From assembly GCA_937996825.1 (NCBI GenBank), contig CALKUJ010000316.1:1-7015 (forward strand): DNA of 7,015 nt. The letters run 5' to 3'. The notes below the pieces were generated by a model. That model made no database searches. It was not told the DNA's origin and worked only from the letters and a program-made list of their open reading frames with translations. A program made the translations under genes and the position numbers. Positions 1 to 5,610 of the stretch are shown here, piece by piece (within the stretch, counting starts at the first letter, position 1; each line of letters opens with the position of its first letter). Source of the DNA: an uncultured Polynucleobacter sp. (lineage in GTDB: Bacteria > Pseudomonadota > Gammaproteobacteria > Burkholderiales > Burkholderiaceae).

Positions 1-326
1 CTGTGTTGGAGCATCAAGGTCATGGTGATGATGGCATGGTTCTGGACTTTGGTGATATCAAGAAAATCACCAATGAAGCCATTGTTCAGCAGTGGGATCA
101 TGCATTTTTGGTTGCCAAAGAGGATGTAGCATTAGTTAATTTTTTAGCTACCATCCCTGGTCATAAAACAGTCGTTTTGAACTCTATTCCGACAGTTGAA
201 AATTTGGCACAAGAAGCCTTTGCTACTTTAGAACCTATTTTTAAAGACAGATTTGGTGGGCGTTTAAATCTTAGTCGTTTGCGCTTGTACGAAACACCTA
301 ATTGTTGGGCTGATGTCCATGCCTAA
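1..326 (+). CDS. queD: 6-carboxy-5,6,7,8-tetrahydropterin synthase QueD (5' end outside window)
   Basis: QueD converts 7,8-dihydroneopterin triphosphate to 6-carboxytetrahydropterin, an early cytoplasmic step toward preQ0 and the queuosine found at tRNA position 34. The reading frame is open from the window edge, so the true start and the N-terminal part with the zinc-binding histidines lie upstream. Counting from the codon at position 3, visible family marks are GMVLDFGDIKK (residues 11-21), the catalytic Asp-His pair in WDHAFL (D32, H33), the PTVENLA helix start, and the closing LYETPNCWADV with the substrate-binding Glu (E97). About 107 residues are present. The GTG at position 3 lies inside the domain and is not a start. 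The stop codon (324-326) overlaps the start of tadA, which suggests co-transcription and translational coupling. A pterin synthase paralogue with another role is possible, but the short single-domain form favours QueD. Confidence 0.9.
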   Translation, partial: VLEHQGHGDDGMVLDFGDIKKITNEAIVQQWDHAFLVAKEDVALVNFLATIPGHKTVVLNSIPTVENLAQEAFATLEPIFKDRFGGRLNLSRLRLYETPNCWADVHA

Positions 327-783
327 TGAGCAAGACGCAGAGTTCATGAAGATGGCTCTGATGCAAGCTCATCAAGCGCGTGATGCTGGTGAAGTTCCAG
401 TGGGTGCAGTTCTTGTGGCAAATCAGCAGATCATTGCCTCAGGTCATAATCAGCCAATCGGTCATCATGACCCCAGTGCTCATGCTGAGATTGTGACGCT
501 AAAAGCAGCAGGTACCGCTCTGGCAAATTACAGATTGCCCGAGACCACTCTTTACGTTACCTTAGAGCCATGCATGATGTGCTGTGGTGCCATCATGCAT
601 GCCAGGGTGTCACGTTTGGTCTATGGTGCATCTGATGCCAAAACGGGTTGTGTCCACAGTGTCATGAAGCTCTTTGACAATGCTCAGCTAAATCACCATA
701 CAATGGTTGAAGGTGGTGTATTGGCAGATGAATGCGCCCAAGTATTGAAAGACTTTTTTAGAGAGCGCCGTATCAAGAATTAA
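313..783 (+). CDS. tadA: tRNA-specific adenosine-34 deaminase TadA
   Basis: TadA deaminates adenosine 34 in the anticodon of tRNA-Arg(ACG) to inosine, widening codon reading; it is usually essential. The 156-residue product has the complete cytidine-deaminase-fold zinc site: HAE at 57-59 (H57 ligand, E59 proton shuttle) and PCMMC at 86-90 (C87 and C90 ligands). The flanking PVGAVLV (29-35) and the Y73-R74 segment are also typical. Length fits bacterial TadA, about 150-170 residues. Start choice is open between ATG at 313 (MSMPNEQ) and ATG at 319 (MPNEQ). Both lie inside the end of queD, giving a 14- or 8-base overlap, and neither has a clear Shine-Dalgarno, so expression probably depends on ribosomes finishing queD. 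It is followed after 36 bases by the LD-carboxypeptidase gene on the same strand. A free-base or nucleoside deaminase is less likely given the context and motif set. Confidence 0.95.
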   Translation: MSMPNEQDAEFMKMALMQAHQARDAGEVPVGAVLVANQQIIASGHNQPIGHHDPSAHAEIVTLKAAGTALANYRLPETTLYVTLEPCMMCCGAIMHARVSRLVYGASDAKTGCVHSVMKLFDNAQLNHHTMVEGGVLADECAQVLKDFFRERRIKN

Positions 784-819
784 TAAACCATCAATAGTAA
801 AGACCAATCAATCAGTTTC

Positions 820-1743
820 ATGAAACTACACCTCATTGCTCCTTCAGGCTCATTGCCAGACCCTCAGGTTTTGACCAAGGGTGAGTCTTGGTTCAAAAAT
901 CAGGGCATTGAGGTTAAGAATCTGGTTTGTGGCGAAAGACAATTTCAAAGATTTGCTGGCACCGATCAAGAGCGTTTAGATGAAATCAATCAGTTAGCTA
1001 ATCTTTCACCTGACCATGTGGTGATGTCTTTGCGCGGTGGCTATGGTTTGAGTCGTTTGCTTGATCGAATCGATTGGCAGGGCATTGCTAAGCAAGTTAA
1101 ACAAGGTATGAAAATCATTGGGCACAGTGATTTCACGGCCTTTCATATGGGATTATTTGCCAAGACCGGTGCGCCAAGTTTTGCAGGACCGATGTTCAGC
1201 TATGACTTCTGTGGCGAAGTATCTGACTTCACCTGGAAGCATTTTCAAGAAGCAATGACACAGTCAAGCATTCATGTTGAAGTGGTCAGCCCGCAAGTTA
1301 TCTCTTCACCGATTGGCATCACAGCTGATGACAAAGCAGTTCTTTGGGGTGGCAATTTGACGATGTTGACTTCACTGCTTGGTACTCAGTTTTTTCCTTC
1401 TCAAGAACAAGTGGAGGGCGGTATTCTGTTCATTGAAGATGTGAATGAACATCCTTACAGAGTCGAACGCATGCTGCATCAACTGCTTGATGCTGGGTAT
1501 TTAGGGCAGCAAAGAGCTGTATTGATTGGTGACATTTCTTCCTATCGATTAAGTGATGTAGATCGTGGTTATGACCTTCATGCCGCCATCGACTCCATCA
1601 GACAAAAATTAGGACATAGAACCCCAATATTGACTGGTCTTCCATTTGGACATTCTCCCGACAAGTTAACCCTGCCAGTCGGTCGCTATGCCAGCCTTTC
1701 AGCATCCTCGGAAGCCTTCATTTTGCAGGTAAGTTGCGTTTGA
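820..1743 (+). CDS. ldcA: Muramoyltetrapeptide (LD-)carboxypeptidase, peptidase family S66
   Basis: LdcA is a cytoplasmic serine peptidase of murein recycling: it removes the terminal D-Ala from the tetrapeptide of imported muropeptides so that the tripeptide can be reused. The 307-residue length matches the family. The S66 catalytic triad is visible: nucleophile S103 in IIGHSDFTA, E206 in FIEDVNEHPYR, and H278 in GLPFGHSPDK. Other family marks are the N-terminal LIAPSG (5-10), LRGGYG (71-76) and WGGNL (176-180). The chosen ATG places LIAPSG five residues from the N-terminus, as in E. coli LdcA, and supports this start although no good Shine-Dalgarno precedes it. No signal peptide is seen, in line with a cytoplasmic enzyme. 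It lies 36 bases after tadA and probably belongs to the same transcript. Some S66 relatives act on microcin C-type peptides (MccF), but the context gives no hint of that. Confidence 0.9.
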   Translation: MKLHLIAPSGSLPDPQVLTKGESWFKNQGIEVKNLVCGERQFQRFAGTDQERLDEINQLANLSPDHVVMSLRGGYGLSRLLDRIDWQGIAKQVKQGMKIIGHSDFTAFHMGLFAKTGAPSFAGPMFSYDFCGEVSDFTWKHFQEAMTQSSIHVEVVSPQVISSPIGITADDKAVLWGGNLTMLTSLLGTQFFPSQEQVEGGILFIEDVNEHPYRVERMLHQLLDAGYLGQQRAVLIGDISSYRLSDVDRGYDLHAAIDSIRQKLGHRTPILTGLPFGHSPDKLTLPVGRYASLSASSEAFILQVSCV

Positions 1744-1769
1744 TTCATTTCTAGCAATAGATTCTCGGG

Positions 1770-1797
1770 TTGACTGCCCTTGATTGGTTAAAATAGT
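1770..1797 (+). promoter_or_regulatory. Possible sigma-70-type promoter for the ABC-F gene
   Basis: TTGACT at 1770-1775 (5 of 6 to the -35 consensus) and AATAGT at 1792-1797 (4 of 6 to the -10 consensus) are separated by 16 bases, in the 91-base gap after ldcA. A transcript starting near 1804 would exclude the upstream TTG at 1784 and leave a leader of about 30 bases before the GTG at 1835. The match is visual only; the -10 is weak and AT-rich gaps give such hits by chance. Confidence 0.33.
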
Positions 1798-1821
1798 CGA
1801 CTTTCGTCCTTACACACTTTT

Positions 1822-1826
1822 ACAGG
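1822..1826 (+). promoter_or_regulatory. Putative ribosome binding site deciding the ABC-F start
   Basis: ACAGG lies 8 bases before the GTG at 1835. It is a partial Shine-Dalgarno match, but better than anything before the TTG at 1784. Together with the protein alignment it supports GTG 1835 as the start. Confidence 0.4.
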
Positions 1827-1834
1827 CAAATAAC

Positions 1835-3442
1835 GTGCTTTCAGCAGCAAATATCACTATGCAGTTCGGGGCAAAGCCCTTGTTTGAAAACATTTCAGTC
1901 AAATTCGGTGGCGGTAATCGCTATGGCTTGATTGGTGCAAACGGCTGTGGCAAATCCACATTCATGAAGATCCTTGGTTCAGATCTTGAGCCGTCCGCTG
2001 GTAACGTTTCTTTAGAACCTAATATTCGTTTAGGTAAGTTGCGTCAGGACCAGTTTGCTTATGAAGATAAGCGTGTATTAGATGTCGTGATGATGGGTCA
2101 TGAAGACATGTGGAACGCCGCTGCTGAGCGTGATGCACTTTATGCCAATCCAGATGCGACGGATGAAGACTACATGCGTGCTGCTGAACTAGAAACTAAG
2201 TTTGCTGAATACGGTGGCTACACAGCTGAAGCAAGAGCAGGGGAGTTGCTGCTAGGTATTGGTATTCCAACGGAGCAACACAATGGCCCCATGAGCGAAG
2301 TGGCCCCTGGTTGGAAATTACGTGTATTGTTAGCTCAAGCTTTATTTTCTGATCCGGATGTTTTGTTGCTCGATGAGCCAACCAACAACTTGGACATCCA
2401 TTCGATTCATTGGCTTGAAGATATTCTGAACGCTAGAAACAGCACGATGATCATCATTTCTCACGATCGTCACTTTTTAAATGCTGTGTGCACTCATATG
2501 GCCGACATGGACTTTGGTACTTTGACAGTCTATCCAGGTAACTATGACTCGTACATGCTTGCTTCCATGCAAGCCAGAAGCCAACAGCTAGCGAATAACG
2601 CCAAAGCCAAAGAGAAGATCGAAGAACTTCAAGCTTTTGTGCGCCGCTTCTCTGCCAATGCGTCCAAGGCTCGTCAAGCCACATCACGCCAACGCCAATT
2701 AGAGAAAATTGAAGTGGCTGAAATCAAGCCATCATCTCGTCAGAATCCATTCATTCGTTTTGAATTTGACAAGAAACTTCATAACATCGTGGTTGAGTGT
2801 GATGCCCTTAGCAAAACTTATGAGCGCAACATCTTTAAAAACTTCAAATTGATGATTCGCCCTGGTGAAAAAATTGCAATCATTGGTGAGAACGGCGCTG
2901 GTAAAACAACTTTATTGAAATCCATTCTGAGTGAAAAGTTTGGTGGAATCGCAGTTGACTCTGGTACGGTGAAGTGGTCAGAAAATGCCGATGTCGGCTA
3001 TATGCCTCAAGACACCAGTGAGTGTTTCCCGGAAGACATGACTTTATTGGAATGGATGGGGCAGTGGGCTAAGCCAGGTGATGATGATCAAATCATCAGG
3101 GGCACTTTAGGCCGCTTACTCTTCTCAGGTAATGAAATTGGTAAGTCAGTTCGAGTGATTTCTGGTGGTGAAAAAGGTCGCATGATCTGGGGCAAGCTCA
3201 TGCTTCAGAAGCACAACATCTTAGCGATGGATGAACCAACCAACCACATGGATATGGAATCCATTGAGAGTTTACAAACGTCTTTAGAAAAGTACGATGG
3301 CACTGTGATCTTTGTTTCTCATGACCGTGAATTCATCACAGGTTTGGCAACAAGAATCTTGGAAATCAGAACAGATGGAACCGTGGCAGACTTTGAGGGC
3401 TCTTATGAAGAGTACTTGGCGAGCCAATCGATTGAGGGTTAA
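1835..3442 (+). CDS. ybiT: ABC-F family ATPase, YbiT type (predicted ribosome-associated)
   Basis: This is a soluble tandem-ATPase ABC protein with no membrane domain. ABC-F proteins bind the ribosomal E site and act on P-site tRNA and stalled or starting ribosomes; the exact role of YbiT-type members is less settled. Numbering from GTG 1835 (535 residues; E. coli YbiT is about 530): Walker A GANGCGKST 34-42, a divergent signature MSEVAPGWKLR near 153-163, Walker B LLLDEPTNNLD 177-187, SHD 209-211, a charged helical linker about 243-305, second Walker A GENGAGKTT 351-359, canonical SGGE 443-446, second Walker B MDEPTNHMD 465-473, and SHD 495-497. The frame is open back to a TTG at 1784, but MLSAANITMQFG from the GTG matches the YbiT N-terminus as I recall it, and the 17 extra residues look non-conserved. 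Its stop shares TTAA with the stop of the convergent DUF1289 gene. Confidence 0.93.
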   Translation: MLSAANITMQFGAKPLFENISVKFGGGNRYGLIGANGCGKSTFMKILGSDLEPSAGNVSLEPNIRLGKLRQDQFAYEDKRVLDVVMMGHEDMWNAAAERDALYANPDATDEDYMRAAELETKFAEYGGYTAEARAGELLLGIGIPTEQHNGPMSEVAPGWKLRVLLAQALFSDPDVLLLDEPTNNLDIHSIHWLEDILNARNSTMIIISHDRHFLNAVCTHMADMDFGTLTVYPGNYDSYMLASMQARSQQLANNAKAKEKIEELQAFVRRFSANASKARQATSRQRQLEKIEVAEIKPSSRQNPFIRFEFDKKLHNIVVECDALSKTYERNIFKNFKLMIRPGEKIAIIGENGAGKTTLLKSILSEKFGGIAVDSGTVKWSENADVGYMPQDTSECFPEDMTLLEWMGQWAKPGDDDQIIRGTLGRLLFSGNEIGKSVRVISGGEKGRMIWGKLMLQKHNILAMDEPTNHMDMESIESLQTSLEKYDGTVIFVSHDREFITGLATRILEIRTDGTVADFEGSYEEYLASQSIEG

Positions 3443-3678
3443 TCTTTTCTGACGAAGCGCATGGCAGTGGCTTCATGAGTGATACGCGTCCAAATGGCCT
3501 GCTTTTCCTCTGGAGTCATGAAAACCCAGTTGCAAACTTCCAGAGCAGTTCTACCGCAACCTTGGCAGACTTCGTCAAACAAGGTTGAGCAAATGCCAAT
3601 ACAAGGAGAGTCCAAATTATCTGGATTAATTGCTAAGGGCAGGGCAGAGTTTGAATCAGGCTTGTTTGAGTTTGTCAT
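3439..3678 (-). CDS. DUF1289 family protein (small cysteine-motif protein)
   Basis: This 79-residue protein has the DUF1289 pattern: SPCIGIC (24-30), then CQGCGRT (38-44), then a Trp (W51) and MTPEEKQAIW (54-63). Four cysteines, C26, C30, C38 and C41, in a C-x3-C-x7-C-x2-C arrangement suggest metal or iron-sulfur binding; this is an inference, and the family has no settled function. C49 is an additional cysteine. The first 20 or so residues are low in complexity (Ser, Asn, Pro) and look like a disordered tail, so the start could lie a little downstream, though no other ATG precedes the core. The gene follows the small lipoprotein gene by 25 bases and probably shares its transcript. It converges on the ABC-F gene with a 4-base stop overlap and no visible terminator between them. 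Confidence 0.85.
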   Translation of the reverse strand: MTNSNKPDSNSALPLAINPDNLDSPCIGICSTLFDEVCQGCGRTALEVCNWVFMTPEEKQAIWTRITHEATAMRFVRKD

Positions 3679-3703
3679 TGGGTTTTACATTTCACTGCTG
3701 TAT

Positions 3704-4015
3704 TTATAACGCTTGGCATTGAAGGATTTCATTGCCTTTGGTCCAAGCACCAGTTTTAGGAATAAAACTGATAGCAGATAGTTCGGCTTTACCTGAGCAG
3801 TTTAGATCAAAATAACTGATCGGACCTAAACTGCCACAGAAGTTGTAGTTCAGTTGATTTATCTTCATCGATGAACCTTCTAAAATCATTGTGAGCGGTT
3901 TTTCATCTGAGTTAGTCAGATCCTTTTTGCAGTGCCAGGTAACGTAATCATTTCGATCGCAGGCCGTGATAGCCAGTGATAGAAGCAGATAAATAGGTAA
4001 TTTTTTTAAAAACAT
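3704..4015 (-). CDS. Small predicted lipoprotein of unknown function, four mature cysteines
   Basis: I do not recognise this 103-residue product. It opens with MFLKKL, a hydrophobic stretch and a lipobox ending ITAC, with the lipidated cysteine at C19, so it should be exported and cleaved by signal peptidase II. Residue +2 is Asp (D20), which in E. coli favours retention in the inner membrane rather than Lol transfer to the outer membrane. The mature part is about 85 residues with four further cysteines (C29, C60, C73, C100), an even number that could form two disulfides in the periplasm, and ends in GAWTKGNEILQCQAL. I chose the ATG at 4015; a GTG six bases upstream would add two residues. 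The start codon overlaps the start of the divergent SprT-like gene. A small MliC-like beta-barrel inhibitor fold is conceivable from the W-x-C pattern, but I cannot support it from sequence alone. DUF1289 follows 25 bases downstream. Confidence 0.75.
   Translation of the reverse strand: MFLKKLPIYLLLSLAITACDRNDYVTWHCKKDLTNSDEKPLTMILEGSSMKINQLNYNFCGSLGPISYFDLNCSGKAELSAISFIPKTGAWTKGNEILQCQAL
3797..3834. repeat. Perfect 9-base inverted repeat inside the lipoprotein gene
   Basis: GCAGTTTAG (3797-3805) and CTAAACTGC (3826-3834) are perfect reverse complements with 20 bases between. An alternative fold pairs 3797-3804 with 3827-3834 and adds an inner pairing of GATCA (3805-3809) with TGATC (3817-3821), giving a bulged hairpin with a 7-base loop. 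No T-run follows on either strand, so it is not a standard terminator. It may be a by-product of coding sequence. Confidence 0.4.
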
Positions 4016-4676
4016 GTCCACGAATATAGCTCAATCTCATACAACCCGTGAATCTTGGCTTCAGGCAGCCGTTCATTCCTTAGAGCCGATTTTTTCTAAA
4101 GCTGGTTTTGCGATTCCACCAGTCAAGGTATCTTGTGGTTGGCCAGCTTCTAGTAGCCCAAGGACCACGCTTGGTCAATGTTGGCCCAAAGAGCGCTCAG
4201 GTGACATGGTCAATGAGATTTTCGTTTCCCCAAAGCTAGAGGATCCTGTTGAGGTTCTTGATACTTTGGTTCATGAGCTTTGTCATGCAGTCGATGATTG
4301 TCACAGTGGTCACGGCGAAGACTTCAAAGAAATCGCTCATTGTGTGGGTCTTGAAGGTCCTGCCAGAAGTGCTCATGCCACGGAAGAACTGACTGTGCGC
4401 TTGATGATGATTGCAGAAAGACTAGGGCAGTATCCACATAAAGCAATTGTCTTTCCTCCGCCAAGAGCCAATAACACCCAGAAGGCTAAAGCCAAATGCG
4501 GGCAGTGCGGTTATGAGGTTAGTTTGCTTAAGAAGTGGGCCAGCATGGGTGCACCAATATGTCCTAAGGACAACATTAGGATGGAAGAAGTTGTGTCTGA
4601 CTTGATTGCAGAAACCCCTGAAGAAGAGTTTGCTCGCAAAGAGAAAGAAAAAGAGATTAAACGCGCAGTTTGCTAG
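4014..4676 (+). CDS. SprT-like zinc metallopeptidase domain protein
   Basis: The 220-residue protein carries the SprT/Spartan-type metalloprotease signature HELCH (87-91) with catalytic E88, followed by a third zinc ligand candidate H100 in SGHGEDF (98-104). The N-terminal RESWLQAAV (12-20), CGWP (41-44) and EIFVSP (68-73) segments also look like this family, which occurs in bacteria and phages and is sometimes annotated as a transcription elongation protein. A C-terminal ribbon has C162-x2-C165 and then C183, but the expected fourth cysteine is replaced by PKDN. The tail (204-217) is highly charged. SprT-like proteases in eukaryotes repair DNA-protein crosslinks; the bacterial role is not established and no substrate can be inferred here. 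The ATG at 4014 has no clear Shine-Dalgarno and overlaps the start of the opposite gene. The gene stands alone on its strand between two minus-strand groups. Confidence 0.85.
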   Translation: MSTNIAQSHTTRESWLQAAVHSLEPIFSKAGFAIPPVKVSCGWPASSSPRTTLGQCWPKERSGDMVNEIFVSPKLEDPVEVLDTLVHELCHAVDDCHSGHGEDFKEIAHCVGLEGPARSAHATEELTVRLMMIAERLGQYPHKAIVFPPPRANNTQKAKAKCGQCGYEVSLLKKWASMGAPICPKDNIRMEEVVSDLIAETPEEEFARKEKEKEIKRAVC

Positions 4677-5059
4677 CGTTGGATCAGTTCAATCTTATAG
4701 CCATCAGGATCTTGAACAAAGGCGATCAAGGTATTGCCACCTTTGACTGGTCCCGCTTCACGAGTGATATTGCCGCCAGCTACTTTGATGTCTTCGCAGG
4801 TTTTATAGATATCTTTAACGCCAATGGCAATATGACCATAAGCAGTTCCAAGGTCATAGCCAGACACACCATGGTTGTAGGTCAGTTCGATTTCAGCATG
4901 TCCTGAGATATTGCCTTGCTCGTAGCCTACAAATGCCAGTGAGTAATCCATGCCAGGGCGCTCAGTGGTTCTCAATAAGTTCATACCCATCACTTCTGTA
5001 TAGAACTTAATGGATCTTTGTAGATCGCCAACACGAAGCATGGTGTGTAGTAATTGCAT
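4673..5059 (-). CDS. gloA: Lactoylglutathione lyase (glyoxalase I)
   Basis: GloA isomerises the hemithioacetal of methylglyoxal and glutathione to S-lactoylglutathione, the first step of cytoplasmic methylglyoxal detoxification. At 128 residues it is the short, single-module bacterial form (E. coli 135), which is typically activated by nickel or cobalt rather than zinc. All four expected metal ligands are visible: H5, E58 in EIELTYN, H76 in YGHIAIG, and E124 in GYKIELI. REAGPVKGG (100-108) and VQDPDGYKIEL (115-125) are diagnostic glyoxalase segments. The ATG fits the E. coli N-terminus. It lies 35 bases downstream of the DUF3293 gene on the same strand, so the two may be co-transcribed. Its stop shares CTAG with the stop of the convergent SprT-like gene. 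No partner gloB is in the window. Confidence 0.96.
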   Translation of the reverse strand: MQLLHTMLRVGDLQRSIKFYTEVMGMNLLRTTERPGMDYSLAFVGYEQGNISGHAEIELTYNHGVSGYDLGTAYGHIAIGVKDIYKTCEDIKVAGGNITREAGPVKGGNTLIAFVQDPDGYKIELIQR

Positions 5060-5067
5060 GATTTTTT

Positions 5068-5075
5068 CTTTCTCT
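5068..5075 (-). promoter_or_regulatory. Purine-rich putative ribosome binding site of gloA
   Basis: On the minus strand AGAGAAAG lies 8 bases before the gloA ATG. It is a loose Shine-Dalgarno match at good spacing and the clearest one on the minus strand here. Confidence 0.35.
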
Positions 5076-5094
5076 AGTTTTGATCTTTTGATTG

Positions 5095-5520
5095 TTAGTC
5101 AATATACCAGCGCAATACTGGTGGATTTCCTCGCTCAAACCATACAACAGCATTCTGATCATACTGACGGGCCAATTGATCAGCTTCATCCATTCCTATA
5201 CCAACAATCAGAAGACTCTTTTCTATCCAAGCCCCCTTTGAATCTCCGCCATGTCCGAAGTAATAGGGTAGATGCTTTTGTTGAATGATGCTCTCTAGTT
5301 CGGACATCAGCCTTAGATTCTCTCTGTCATCGATACGCTCTCCCTTAGGATTGCAGGCAGTGATAAAGCAGGCTGTTTGCTTGCCATGCAGTTCCATGAG
5401 TTCATCTATTTGCAGATTCGACTGATTGATCTTGAAAGACACCTCAAAATCTGTTCCTGCTTGAGTGGGGAGTAGGATCTGATAGTGAGCCTCTTTGTAG
5501 ATTTCTTGGAATTTATTCAT
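5095..5520 (-). CDS. DUF3293 family protein
   Basis: This 141-residue protein fits the DUF3293 pattern: an N-terminal YKEAHYQI-like start, CFITACNPKGE (51-61) with the family's ITA-x-NP core, ENLRLMSEL (67-75), a GHGGDSKGAWIEKSLLIVGI stretch (89-108), and DQNAVVWFERG (121-131). No signal peptide or membrane segment is seen, so it should be cytoplasmic. The function of the family is unknown to me and I see no catalytic motif that would allow a guess. The ATG has no convincing Shine-Dalgarno. It is preceded by an AT-rich 90-base gap with promoter-like hexamers and followed by gloA after 35 bases, so it probably heads a two-gene transcript with gloA. A link to methylglyoxal detoxification would rest on adjacency only. 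Confidence 0.8.
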   Translation of the reverse strand: MNKFQEIYKEAHYQILLPTQAGTDFEVSFKINQSNLQIDELMELHGKQTACFITACNPKGERIDDRENLRLMSELESIIQQKHLPYYFGHGGDSKGAWIEKSLLIVGIGMDEADQLARQYDQNAVVWFERGNPPVLRWYID

Positions 5521-5550
5521 CTTTTATTCTGATTCATATTTCTTATTTAA

Positions 5551-5566
5551 CATAATAATGATTATG
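5551..5566. repeat. Short AT-rich inverted repeat (possible operator)
   Basis: CATAAT (5551-5556) and ATTATG (5561-5566) form a perfect 6-base inverted repeat around AATG. It lies 31 bases before the DUF3293 start and overlaps both candidate -10 hexamers, the usual place for a repressor site. It loosely resembles the GATAAT units of a Fur box but matches the full box poorly. Confidence 0.3.
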
Positions 5567-5589
5567 CGAATAAATGATCAATCTAACAA
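5552..5589 (-). promoter_or_regulatory. Possible promoter(s) for the DUF3293-gloA pair
   Basis: The gap between the ankyrin gene and the DUF3293 gene holds two overlapping minus-strand pairs. One is TTGATC (5576-5581) and TATTAT (5552-5557) with an 18-base spacer; the other is TTGTTA (5584-5589) and CATAAT (5561-5566) with a 17-base spacer. Each is 4 of 6 at -35 and 5 of 6 at -10. The rest of the gap shows no hairpin terminator for the ankyrin gene. Visual match only. Confidence 0.4.
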
Positions 5590-5610
5590 AACTTCCCCAA
5601 ACAATCCTGC

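Noticed and set aside
1780..1808. Alternative promoter with TTGATT (1780-1785) as -35
   Set aside because: No acceptable -10 lies 16-18 bases downstream.
2196..2687. Two minus-strand open frames within the ABC-F gene
   Set aside because: They are antisense shadows of a strongly conserved gene, with no domain signal or ribosome site.
3454..3474. GAAGC/GCTTC inverted repeat just after the ABC-F stop, considered as a terminator
   Set aside because: The stem is only 5 bases with an 11-base loop, no T-run follows, and it lies inside the DUF1289 coding region.
3479..3709. Plus-strand open frame opposite DUF1289
   Set aside because: The minus strand encodes the conserved cysteine motifs of DUF1289; the plus-strand translation resembles nothing I know.
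3439..4676. Toxin-antitoxin or defence island built from the lipoprotein, DUF1289 and SprT-like genes
   Set aside because: No toxin, nuclease or antitoxin motif is present, the genes are on opposite strands, and the surroundings are housekeeping genes.
4670..5288. Plus-strand open frames across gloA and DUF3293, and a minus-strand frame at 5007-5189
   Set aside because: They overlap genes with clear family motifs in another frame and show no support of their own.
5551..5570. Fur box in the gap before DUF3293
   Set aside because: Individual GATAAT-like units match, but the full 19-base box has too many mismatches on either strand to call.
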